A stretch of 14,803 nucleotides of DNA from an uncultured Bacilli bacterium (lineage in GTDB: Bacteria; Bacillota_I; Bacilli_A; RF39; UBA660), in assembly GCA_947588975.1 (NCBI GenBank), contig CANQAF010000030.1:1-14803 (forward strand). Reading direction: 5' to 3'. The notes beneath the pieces were generated by a model. That model was not told where the DNA came from, did no database searches, and worked only from the letters and a program-made list of their open reading frames with translations. A program made the position numbers and the translations under genes. Below are positions 7,103 through 13,965 of this stretch, piece by piece (within the stretch, counting starts at the first letter, position 1; each line of letters begins with the position of its first letter).

Positions 7103-8671
7103 CTAAGATACCATTTGAATAAACTGATCCATTGTAATATTATATGCGATTGGATATCTTGGAATGTGATATTTATCAACATTTCTACTTGCTTTATAAC
7201 TACCACCAATAAAGGCAAGTTCAAAGCCAGCTTCTTTTACTTGTTGAATGGCAGTAGAATTATATGCATAAAATGGAAAACAAAATGCTTTGGTACTTTG
7301 TGTAATTTCAATTGATTTTTTTAAATCATTCATTACATGGTCATAAGAAGAGCATAACATTTGAGCTCCATTTGTTTGGTTCGGGCATAAACCACTTGTA
7401 TGCATATCATATGTATGCGATTCAATATCCAAATTAGGAGAACGATAATTTTCGATACTCCACCAACCGGTAATTAAAAATAAAGTAGCATGCATATCAT
7501 ATTTTTCTAATAATGTGATTAAATGATTCCCATTATGTTTTCCTGTTCCAAATGCTCCATCATCTACAGTAATCAAAATGCTCTTTTGTGGCACTTCTAT
7601 CTTACCATACATCCAATCTCTAAATTCTTCCATAGTTAATGTATAATAACCATTTTCTTTTAAATATTGTAATTGTTCTTCAAATTTTTGTGTTGTTAAA
7701 CATATATTTTCATTACATGCTTCCCCTATCGTTGGATCATAAAAGAAATGATAATTTAAAACTGGAATTTTTTGATCCATACTAGATACAATTACTGTTT
7801 GTCCATCTAACATTTTTTGAAATTGATCATATGTAATTGTTTCTGTAATAGTATATAAATTTGCCTTTCCTACTTTTGATACTGCATTGCTTTCTTTCCA
7901 ATCAATTGTTTCGTCTCTTTTTTCAATCTGAAGACCATCTATATTGGTTTTGGTATTTGATAAAAGTAATATGGAATGCTCTTTTAACTGTACTCCTCCA
8001 GATAGCCATTTTTGATAATCAGATACTAAAATAGTTTCCCAGCCATCTTCCAATAGCTTTTGTTTTTGTTCTATCCATTGCGTAGTATCTTTCCAAGTAT
8101 TAATATCCGCAAAATATAAAACTGGAATTGTTTGAGCAATGGTTTCATCAGTATTTTTTTCTTCATATACTTCTATATTTTCACTCTTTGGAATTTCAAA
8201 AATTTGATTTAAATAAGTTACATAGTAATTAGATGTATCTTGGTAAAAAATTGGGAATGACATTTCTTTTTGTAAAGTCATTACTAGTTTATTTTCCTGA
8301 TATAAATGTGTTTGTTCTTTCGTATGAACTGTTTGATTCCATACTACATAATTTGGTAAAGAAATCTCTTTTTTCTCTGTTTTGGTAGCATCCGAATATA
8401 AAATATAATAATTTGAATTTTCTATTTGAAAATACTTAGATCCTATTTTTTGAGATTGTAACGAAAGATCTAACTTTGATGAAATCTGTCCACATATTTG
8501 ATAATTGCGATCTTCTAAGCAATAAAGATTTCCCTTTTCAACTACTACACTAGTTCCATAATGAGAACTTATTTTATATAATGAGTACACACAATATCCG
8601 ACGATTCCGATCACACATAGACATAATAATATTCCAATTAATATTATGATTTTCTTAACTTTTGATTTCAT
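7103..8671 (-). CDS. Membrane-anchored NodB-type polysaccharide deacetylase
   Basis: A type II membrane protein with a short basic N-terminus and one hydrophobic segment (about 7-31), leaving the rest outside the cell. The C-terminal NodB domain removes acetyl groups from a cell-envelope glycan. It runs from IPVLNYH (302-308) through TVDDG (368-372, Asp 370 and 371) and SHTYDMH (418-424, His 419 and His 424) to CFPFYAYN (464-471). The five-residue His spacing matches E. coli PgaB rather than the commoner HxxxH. Before it, residues about 182-237 look like a decayed copy of the first half of the same domain, without the Asp pair; residues 40-180 look beta-rich. I chose ATG 8671 (522 aa): the longer frame starts with a GTG lying inside the ribosome binding site AAGGTGAT (8676-8683). 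The substrate (peptidoglycan or exopolysaccharide) is unknown. Confidence 0.85.
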   Translation of the reverse strand: MKSKVKKIIILIGILLCLCVIGIVGYCVYSLYKISSHYGTSVVVEKGNLYCLEDRNYQICGQISSKLDLSLQSQKIGSKYFQIENSNYYILYSDATKTEKKEISLPNYVVWNQTVHTKEQTHLYQENKLVMTLQKEMSFPIFYQDTSNYYVTYLNQIFEIPKSENIEVYEEKNTDETIAQTIPVLYFADINTWKDTTQWIEQKQKLLEDGWETILVSDYQKWLSGGVQLKEHSILLLSNTKTNIDGLQIEKRDETIDWKESNAVSKVGKANLYTITETITYDQFQKMLDGQTVIVSSMDQKIPVLNYHFFYDPTIGEACNENICLTTQKFEEQLQYLKENGYYTLTMEEFRDWMYGKIEVPQKSILITVDDGAFGTGKHNGNHLITLLEKYDMHATLFLITGWWSIENYRSPNLDIESHTYDMHTSGLCPNQTNGAQMLCSSYDHVMNDLKKSIEITQSTKAFCFPFYAYNSTAIQQVKEAGFELAFIGGSYKASRNVDKYHIPRYPIAYNITMDQFIQMVS

Positions 8672-8688
8672 GTATATCACCTTAATTC

Positions 8689-8718
8689 ATTATACAATAA
8701 CTTTTCCGTTTAAAACAA
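8689..8718 (-). promoter_or_regulatory. Candidate deacetylase promoter with a very short leader
   Basis: On the minus strand TATAAT (8689-8694) follows TTGTTT (8713-8718) by 18 bases. Transcription would start near 8682-8683, right at the AAGGTGAT ribosome binding site, giving a leader of only about 12 bases. The -10 is perfect and the -35 modest. A clpB terminator lies just upstream, so some promoter is needed here. Confidence 0.5.
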
Positions 8719-8743
8719 GAAAAAAAGTATTTTTCATACTTTT
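8719..8743 (-). terminator. Intrinsic terminator of clpB
   Basis: The 8-bp stem AAAAGTAT/ATACTTTT (8723-8730 with 8736-8743) has a 5-base loop and, read leftward, runs into a T7 tract (8720-8726). The stem is AT-rich, so efficiency may be moderate. Its upstream arm overlaps the clpB stop codon (8742-8744). Confidence 0.7.
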
Positions 8744-10838
8744 ATTTCAAAAAAAGTTTATGATCATCTACATCTACTTTTACAGTAGTATTTGGATGGA
8801 TTTGTTCTAATATTAGTGCATTTGCGAGTAAAGTCTCTAGATTGCGACTTACATAGCGCTTAATAGGACGAGCCCCATAGACTTCATCATAAGATTCATC
8901 AATAATAAAATCACGAGCTTTATCTGTTAATTCAATCTTAATTTTTTGTGGTTCTAATCTTTTTTCTATTTCTTTTATAATGTTATCTAAGATATCATAT
9001 ACTACTTCTTTAGATAATGAATGAAATAGAATAATTTCATCAATACGGTTAATAAACTCTGGTTTAAAAGTACGTCTTAATTCTTTCATGACCATTTCAT
9101 AACTATTTTCTTTTTGATCAAGAATATAATCACTACCTAGATTAGAAGTCATAATGATAATTGTATTTTTGAAATCTACTGTTCTTCCTTGTGCATCTGT
9201 AATACGACCATCATCTAAAATTTGCAATAAAATATTAAATACATCTCTATGGGCTTTTTCAATTTCATCAAACAAAATAATACTATAAGGATTTCGCCTT
9301 ACTGCTTCCGTTAATTGTCCGCCTTCATCATATCCTACATATCCTGGAGGCGATCCTACCAATCTAGAAACAGAATGTGCTTCCATATATTCGCTCATAT
9401 CAATTCTAACCATATGACGTTCATCGTCAAACAGTTCATAAGCAAGTGTACGAGCAACTTCTGTTTTTCCTACACCAGTTGGTCCTAAAAAAATGAAGGA
9501 ACCGATTGGACGTTTTGGATCTTTAATCCCTGCACGTGCACGAATAATTGCCTCGCTTACTAATTTTAAGGCATCATCTTGTCCTTTCACACGTTTTTTC
9601 ATATTTTCCTCTAAATGAATTAATTTTTCTTTTTCGCCACCAACTAATTTTTGAATTGGAATATTAGTCCATTTGGATATAATTCCAGCAATATCTTCTT
9701 CATCTACTGTATCACTTAATAATTGGAAAGTATCTTGTGACTTTAAGTTTTCTAATTCACGTTCCAATGTTGGGAGAACTCCATGTCGTAATTTAGCAGC
9801 CGTTTCTAAATCATAATTATTTTCAGCTTGTTCTAATGCAAAACGATTTTTTTCAATTTCTTCTTTTTTAGCGCTAATTTGTTCATTAATAGATTTTTCT
9901 TGTTCCCAATTCGTACGTAATTCTGTTTCTTTCTTCTTTAAAGAATTGATTTTTTCTTGAATTTCTTTGATACGCATTTTAGATATTTCATCTTTATCTT
10001 TTTTAATTGCTTCTAGTTCAATTTCTAATTGCATGATTTCTCGCGTCAACACATCTAACTCTGTTGGAACAGAATCCATTTGTACCTTAATCGTCGCGCA
10101 AGCTTCATCAATTAAATCGATCGCTTTATCTGGTAAAAAACGATCTGTTATATAGCGATCGGATAAAGTGGCAGCTGCAATAATTGCCTTATCTTTAATC
10201 GTTACCCCATGATATACTTCAAAGCGAGGTTTTAACCCACGTAAAATCGTAATGGTATCCATTACCGTTGGCTCTTTAACTTGCACACGTTGAAAACGAC
10301 GTTCTAAAGCTCCATCTTTTTCTATATATTTACGGTATTCATTTAATGTAGTTGCTCCGATTACTTTAATTTCACCACGAGCAAGCATAGGTTTTAACAT
10401 ATTACTAGTGTCTATAGCCCCTTCTGCCCCACTACCTACAATCATATGAATTTCATCAATAAACATAATAATATTTCCATCACTGTCTTTTACTTTTTTT
10501 AATACCGCTTTCAATCGTTCTTCAAATTCACCACGATATTTTGCTCCTGCAATCAAAGCACCCATATCTAATTCCCAAATAATTTTGTCTTTTAAGCTAT
10601 TTGGTACATCACCTTTTATAATTCTTCCGGCTAGTCCTTCTACTATTGCTGTTTTTCCAACTCCCGGTTCACCAATTAATACAGGATTATTTTTTGTTTT
10701 TCTGGATAAAATTCGAGTAATACTTCTGACTTCTTCATCACGACCAATGACAGGATCCACCTTACCTTGTTTCACACTTTCTGTGATATCACGCCCATAT
10801 TTTTCTAATACATTTTCTTCTTGGACTTCTTGATTCAT
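8742..10838 (-). CDS. clpB: ClpB disaggregase lacking the N-terminal domain
   Basis: ClpB is a hexameric AAA+ machine that, with DnaK, threads and rescues aggregated proteins after heat stress. Both ATPase domains are complete: Walker A1 GEPGVGKT (56-63), pore loop KYRG (100-103), Walker B1 MFIDEIH (125-131), Walker A2 GPTGVGKT (452-459), pore loop GYVGYDEGG (499-507), Walker B2 LFDEIEKAH (522-530), Arg finger in FINRID (Arg 598) and sensor 2 GARPIKR (655-661). A long coiled-coil middle domain (about 256-371) marks ClpB rather than ClpC. The usual N-terminal domain of about 140 residues is absent, so the protein is 698 aa. ATG 10838 is chosen because AAGGAGG (10846-10852) lies just upstream, while the longest-frame ATG at 10880 lies inside the -10 box. 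The CIRCE operator implies HrcA control. Confidence 0.95.
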   Translation of the reverse strand: MNQEVQEENVLEKYGRDITESVKQGKVDPVIGRDEEVRSITRILSRKTKNNPVLIGEPGVGKTAIVEGLAGRIIKGDVPNSLKDKIIWELDMGALIAGAKYRGEFEERLKAVLKKVKDSDGNIIMFIDEIHMIVGSGAEGAIDTSNMLKPMLARGEIKVIGATTLNEYRKYIEKDGALERRFQRVQVKEPTVMDTITILRGLKPRFEVYHGVTIKDKAIIAAATLSDRYITDRFLPDKAIDLIDEACATIKVQMDSVPTELDVLTREIMQLEIELEAIKKDKDEISKMRIKEIQEKINSLKKKETELRTNWEQEKSINEQISAKKEEIEKNRFALEQAENNYDLETAAKLRHGVLPTLERELENLKSQDTFQLLSDTVDEEDIAGIISKWTNIPIQKLVGGEKEKLIHLEENMKKRVKGQDDALKLVSEAIIRARAGIKDPKRPIGSFIFLGPTGVGKTEVARTLAYELFDDERHMVRIDMSEYMEAHSVSRLVGSPPGYVGYDEGGQLTEAVRRNPYSIILFDEIEKAHRDVFNILLQILDDGRITDAQGRTVDFKNTIIIMTSNLGSDYILDQKENSYEMVMKELRRTFKPEFINRIDEIILFHSLSKEVVYDILDNIIKEIEKRLEPQKIKIELTDKARDFIIDESYDEVYGARPIKRYVSRNLETLLANALILEQIHPNTTVKVDVDDHKLFLK

Positions 10839-10878
10839 CTGTATCCCTCCTTTTTTATGGTATATCACCACAATACCC

Positions 10879-10906
10879 ATTATAGCATGTTTTTAGCACT
10901 TGTCAA
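10879..10906 (-). promoter_or_regulatory. clpB promoter
   Basis: On the minus strand TTGACA (10901-10906) and TATAAT (10879-10884) are 16 bases apart, both perfect. Predicted start is near 10872, with a leader of about 34 bases carrying AAGGAGG. The -35 box lies in the spacer of the CIRCE element, so a bound repressor would block polymerase. Confidence 0.88.
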
Positions 10907-10919
10907 TATTGAGTGCTAA
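10893..10919. promoter_or_regulatory. CIRCE operator (HrcA binding site) at clpB
   Basis: The inverted repeat TTAGCACTT - 9 bases - GAGTGCTAA matches the CIRCE consensus (TTAGCACTC-N9-GAGTGCTAA) at 17 of 18 arm positions; the single mismatch is the last base of the left arm. CIRCE is the operator of the heat-shock repressor HrcA. It covers the clpB -35 box. hrcA itself is not in this window. Confidence 0.93.
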
Positions 10920-10928
10920 TTTTGTAAA

Positions 10929-10956
10929 TAAAAAAAGATATTGCTATCTTATTTTT
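10929..10956 (-). terminator. Terminator of the rbgA-sigH operon
   Basis: Read leftward, AAGATA - GCAA loop - TATCTT (10935-10940 with 10945-10950) forms a 6-bp stem with a GNRA-type tetraloop and runs into a T-tract. An A-tract on the upstream side can extend the pairing past one mismatch. It lies just after the stop of the 191-aa gene and separates this operon from the clpB promoter. Confidence 0.75.
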
Positions 10957-10960
10957 TGTA

Positions 10961-11536
10961 TTAGACGGATAGATAACGTTTACATATTGTCTTACATGCT
11001 TCTGCTTGACCACTTTCAATCGCTAGCATAAAAAAGGTTCTTCTTACTTCCAAATAAAAGGCTTTTTCATCTATACCACTAGGTGCAAACAATATATGAT
11101 GGTTATCCTGAAACGTTTGAAAACAACATGATTGAACAATCACATTAGAATCTCCGTTGCAAGATTCAATATTACGATATTCTCGCCAATGAGAGTCTGC
11201 ATAATCATCTGGAACTTTAACTGATTCAAGACCTGGATGTTCCTTATCAAAAATATAAGAACCCATGTATACATAAATTTCATTGGTAGAAGTTCCTTGT
11301 ATTTCCTGTGATGCAAGATCTAATATTTCTGCATTAGATAATTCATGAATTGTCGTTTGTATCTTGCATAATTGTTCTAATGCAATTTGATATTCATATA
11401 ACTCTTTTATATGCTTAAATTCATCTATCTGCGTTTTTACATTATAAGTTTTTACTTTCAGTTCGTTGAGTGAGATTTGAATATTTTTTAATTTTATATA
11501 AGTTTCTTTTACTCTCATCAAATCTATTTCTGTCAT
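10961..11536 (-). CDS. Unrecognised 191-aa protein downstream of sigH
   Basis: I do not recognise this protein. The N-terminal third (about 6-75) is Lys/Glu/Leu-rich and likely forms a coiled coil. The C-terminal part (about 95-191) looks globular, with YVYMGSYIFDKEHPG (98-112), a Trp-containing stretch and five or six cysteines, including SCC (about 140-142) and two in EACKTICKRY near the end. There is no signal peptide or membrane segment. The ATG at 11536 has only a weak purine-rich site (AAGAGA); the ATG six codons in has no better one. The gap to sigH is 24 bases and a terminator follows, so it is the last gene of the operon. In Bacillus, rpmG-secE-nusG follows sigH, so this is a lineage-specific neighbour. 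Binding or regulating the sigma factor is a guess from position alone. Confidence 0.75.
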   Translation of the reverse strand: MTEIDLMRVKETYIKLKNIQISLNELKVKTYNVKTQIDEFKHIKELYEYQIALEQLCKIQTTIHELSNAEILDLASQEIQGTSTNEIYVYMGSYIFDKEHPGLESVKVPDDYADSHWREYRNIESCNGDSNVIVQSCCFQTFQDNHHILFAPSGIDEKAFYLEVRRTFFMLAIESGQAEACKTICKRYLSV

Positions 11537-11560
11537 ATCTAATCTCTTTTCCGTAAATGA

Positions 11561-12184
11561 TTAATACATCTTCAATTCTGTTCGAATATCTTTCAATTTA
11601 CTACGTATTCTCTGTAAAGCATTATCAATTGCTTTTGGTTCTTTATCCAAAATATCCGCAATTTCTCGATATTGAAATCCACTAATTTTTAACTCAAATA
11701 CAGCACTTTCTAAAGAGGTTAATTTATCCTTTGCTAAATTAAGTATATCATTTTCATTTTCGCTATTTAATAAAATATGCTCTGGGTTGGAAGTCTCATC
11801 CCCTAATATTTGTTCTAATGAATATTGTGTTCCTTGATCATCTACTGATTCAATTGGAATAGATTCATTTAAAAATTTATTTTTAAAACGCTTTGTAGAG
11901 ACAACAATACTAATCATTTTATGTTGGATACAAGTAGTAGCAAATGTATAAAATGTAGTATCCTTTTGTTCTTGAAAATGTTCAATTGCATTCATAAGTC
12001 CTAACATACCTTCTTGCACCAAATCATTCACTTCTAACCCAGCGCTTTTTACATAAGGATATAATTTATAGGCACATTTTTGAATAAATGGTTGATATTT
12101 TTGATAAAGAATATTACTGGCTTCTTCACTATTTTCACTTACATAATGTAATAATTCATAATCATTATATTCTTTATAATCCAT
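11561..12184 (-). CDS. sigH: Sigma-70 family factor, SigH (Spo0H) type
   Basis: An alternative RNA polymerase sigma factor of 207 residues with regions 2 and 4 but no region 1.1 or region 3. Region 2 covers about 24-95, with the core-binding/-10 motif VNDLVQEGMLGLMNAIEHF (52-70). Region 4 covers about 155-198, with a helix-turn-helix YREIADILDKEPKAIDNALQ (172-191). The stretch KAIDNALQRIRSKL closely resembles KSIDNALQRVKRKL of Bacillus SigH. The gene order mrnC-rlmB-sigH is the Bacillus order with yacP missing, which supports the assignment. It begins 8 bases after rlmB with a poor ribosome binding site, suggesting coupled translation. In Bacillus this factor drives competence and early sporulation genes; whether this organism does either is not visible here. 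Confidence 0.85.
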   Translation of the reverse strand: MDYKEYNDYELLHYVSENSEEASNILYQKYQPFIQKCAYKLYPYVKSAGLEVNDLVQEGMLGLMNAIEHFQEQKDTTFYTFATTCIQHKMISIVVSTKRFKNKFLNESIPIESVDDQGTQYSLEQILGDETSNPEHILLNSENENDILNLAKDKLTSLESAVFELKISGFQYREIADILDKEPKAIDNALQRIRSKLKDIRTELKMY

Positions 12185-12192
12185 AATACCAT

Positions 12193-12888
12193 CTACTTTC
12201 TATTTTTGATTGCTTCAAATACAACAATACCCGTTGCAACGGATGCATTTAAACTATTGACAGTTCCTTGCATTGGTATTTTCGCAATAAAATCACAAGA
12301 TTCTTGTACCAAACGGCTCATACCTGATCCTTCATTACCAATCACAATTGCCAATTTTCCTTTATAGTCTATTTTATCATAGTCTGTACCTTCCATATCA
12401 GTTCCAACAATCCAAAATCCTTTTTGCTTGAGTTCTTCTATCGTACGATTTAAGTTCGTAACACAAGCAATCTTTATATGATCAATTGCACCAGTACTTA
12501 CCTTTATGACTGTTGGATTTACACTAACACTACGGTCTTTTGGAATAATAATTCCATTGACACCTGCAGCTTCACATGTTCTAATAATTGCCCCAAAATT
12601 ATGAGGATCTTCTAAATGATCTAAAATGACTAACAAAGGATTTTCACTTACAAGTAACTCATCAAAAGAAGCATATTCATAATCTGGCACACTTAATACT
12701 ACACCTTGATGCATCCCATCTGCAAGCTGATCTAATTGCTTTTTTTCTAGTAATTTAATTTCAATATTTCTTTTTTGTAAAGCAGAAATAATAAAATTGT
12801 CATTAAATTGTTTATAAATATATGCTTTTTGTATTTTTTGATTATTTTTGATATAATCTGTGACTACATTTTTTCCATAGATATACAT
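12193..12888 (-). CDS. rlmB: 23S rRNA 2'-O-ribose methyltransferase RlmB (SpoU/TrmH family)
   Basis: This enzyme uses S-adenosylmethionine to methylate the 2'-OH of a conserved 23S rRNA guanosine (Gm2251, E. coli numbering) in the peptidyl-transferase P loop. At 231 residues it has an N-terminal substrate-binding domain (about 1-70) and a trefoil-knot SPOUT domain. Three motifs are clear: DPHNFGAIIRT (94-104), VIGNEGSGMS (182-191) and MQGTVNSLNASVA (206-218). The ATG at 12888 is preceded by GGAGTG, which lies within the last codons of mrnC, three bases apart. TrmH-type tRNA methylation is an alternative reading, but the N-terminal domain and the mrnC neighbour favour RlmB. Confidence 0.9.
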   Translation of the reverse strand: MYIYGKNVVTDYIKNNQKIQKAYIYKQFNDNFIISALQKRNIEIKLLEKKQLDQLADGMHQGVVLSVPDYEYASFDELLVSENPLLVILDHLEDPHNFGAIIRTCEAAGVNGIIIPKDRSVSVNPTVIKVSTGAIDHIKIACVTNLNRTIEELKQKGFWIVGTDMEGTDYDKIDYKGKLAIVIGNEGSGMSRLVQESCDFIAKIPMQGTVNSLNASVATGIVVFEAIKNRK

Positions 12889-12891
12889 ATT

Positions 12892-13260
12892 TTACACTCC
12901 TATAATATATTGCATAATTTGACAAATGCGTTCTTCTTTCTTTTCTATATAAAGATACCCAATCAAAGCCTCTAAACCTGTTGCATATTTATAAGTAGAA
13001 ACATCTGTATTTTTAGGACTTTTATGACTTTTATGATTTCTTGCACGATAAACAATCTCTAACTCTTCTTGGTTCAAATAATTATCATTTATCATTTGCT
13101 TTAAAAACTTACACTGATTTTTTGCACTTACATATAAAACCGCTTGTTCTTGTAATTCTTTTACCTTAACAAATCCTTGATGAATTAAATACTCACGAAT
13201 ATGGCATTCATAAATTGCATCTCCTAAATATGCCAAAGCCAGTACATTGATATTTTCCAT
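12892..13260 (-). CDS. mrnC: Mini-ribonuclease III
   Basis: MrnC is a dimeric, stand-alone RNase III catalytic domain without a double-stranded-RNA-binding domain. In Bacillus it trims both ends of 23S rRNA within the 50S precursor. The 122-residue length is typical. The signature LAYLGDAIYE (9-18) has the catalytic Asp 14. It is followed by SAKNQ (45-49), the basic patch YRARNHKSHKSPKN (71-84) and TGLEALIGYLY (94-104) with the second metal-binding acid Glu 97. The start ATG overlaps the upstream stop in a TAATG arrangement, with AGAGGAGA just before, so translation is coupled to the 106-aa gene. rlmB follows after 3 bases. Confidence 0.93.
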   Translation of the reverse strand: MENINVLALAYLGDAIYECHIREYLIHQGFVKVKELQEQAVLYVSAKNQCKFLKQMINDNYLNQEELEIVYRARNHKSHKSPKNTDVSTYKYATGLEALIGYLYIEKKEERICQIMQYIIGV

Positions 13261-13580
13261 TATTTTCTCCTCTTCATTTTATCTAAAATAGAAATAGATG
13301 GCAATTGTTGTTGACATTGATTAATTTCTCTAATTAACATGTTGTCAGCATCCATACGATATTGTAGTTCTTTTTGTTTTTTGGAATCTTTTTCCAATCC
13401 TAAAAAATATTCTGTATTTTTGAAGTCATTTTGATAAAACTCTTTTACACGTTTTAAATATTTTTTTCGTTGTAACATGGTTAGATTAAAAGTATTTATG
13501 CCAAAATACTGCAAAAAACAATCAATTTGTTTGATGAGTTGTTCTTCGGTTTCATGATAATTACAATTACTTTGATTCAT
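13260..13580 (-). CDS. Unrecognised small basic 106-aa protein
   Basis: I do not recognise this protein. It is highly charged and Gln/Lys-rich, with no membrane segment or signal peptide; a short helix-rich middle (LQRKKYLKRVKEFYQNDF, about 36-53) and a basic C-terminus KMKRRK stand out. A role in binding RNA or the ribosome would suit the charge but is inference. Its ATG lies inside the last codons of the nucleotidyltransferase gene (14-base overlap) with GAGGG about 12 bases before, and its stop overlaps the mrnC start by one base. Coupling on both sides argues that it is a genuine gene. In Bacillus cysS precedes mrnC, so this gene and its upstream neighbour occupy a variable slot. Confidence 0.8.
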   Translation of the reverse strand: MNQSNCNYHETEEQLIKQIDCFLQYFGINTFNLTMLQRKKYLKRVKEFYQNDFKNTEYFLGLEKDSKKQKELQYRMDADNMLIREINQCQQQLPSISILDKMKRRK

Positions 13581-13965
13581 TTGAATGTTCCCTCATGTAA
13601 CGTTCAATATATTTGATATCTTTTACATCTTTTTCACGATTTAATCTTTTTTTCAAAGCAATAATAGAATCTATTGTTTGAACATGATATCCATCATGAA
13701 TGGTATAGTCTACATCATATAAATTTTGACTAAAATTTAATATATGATTAATATAATATACCTTTTTCCCATTTTGGACAACTTCTAACTGACAAGTATA
13801 ATTGTTTCGTAATATCATTTCTAACTGTTTAGATACCGCAATATCAATATCATGTGTTGTCTCCTTGATACCATATAAAACAAGTGCAGCTCCTGCCAAT
13901 ATAATAAACTCATTTGTTGGTAGATTCATATTTTCTAAATATTGAATAATATCATTACGATTCAT
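13567..13965 (-). CDS. Small nucleotidyltransferase-like protein
   Basis: A 132-residue protein with the hallmark of the polymerase-beta-type nucleotidyltransferase fold: a hydrophobic strand ending in Gly (LAGAALVLYGI, 23-33), then HDIDIAV (38-44) with the metal-binding Asp 39 and Asp 41, and a possible third acid in YDVDYTI (83-89, Asp 84 or 86). The C-terminal KDVKDIKYIERYMRE (112-126) resembles the helical tail of DUF6036/AbiEii-like relatives. The substrate is unknown. I start it at ATG 13965: GGAGG lies just upstream, and the 19 extra codons of the longest frame lie wholly inside rbgA. It overlaps rbgA by 11 bases and the next gene by 14. It could be an antitoxin-like or housekeeping nucleotidyltransferase; the operon context gives no proof of either. 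Confidence 0.75.
   Translation of the reverse strand: MNRNDIIQYLENMNLPTNEFIILAGAALVLYGIKETTHDIDIAVSKQLEMILRNNYTCQLEVVQNGKKVYYINHILNFSQNLYDVDYTIHDGYHVQTIDSIIALKKRLNREKDVKDIKYIERYMREHSNESK

Noticed and set aside
8742..10838. Assignment as ClpC instead of ClpB
   Set aside because: The long coiled-coil middle domain of about 115 residues and the absence of a ClpP-binding loop motif in the second ATPase domain fit ClpB. ClpC has a much shorter middle domain.
10836..10880. Longer clpB start at 10880
   Set aside because: That ATG is part of the TATAAT of the clpB promoter and would lie upstream of the transcript start. The ATG at 10838 has a proper AAGGAGG.
13260..13965. MNT/HEPN-type toxin-antitoxin pair
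   Set aside because: The first gene does have a nucleotidyltransferase motif, but the 106-aa partner lacks the R-x4-6-H motif of HEPN toxins and is on the wrong side of typical features. Kept only as a neutral pair of interest.
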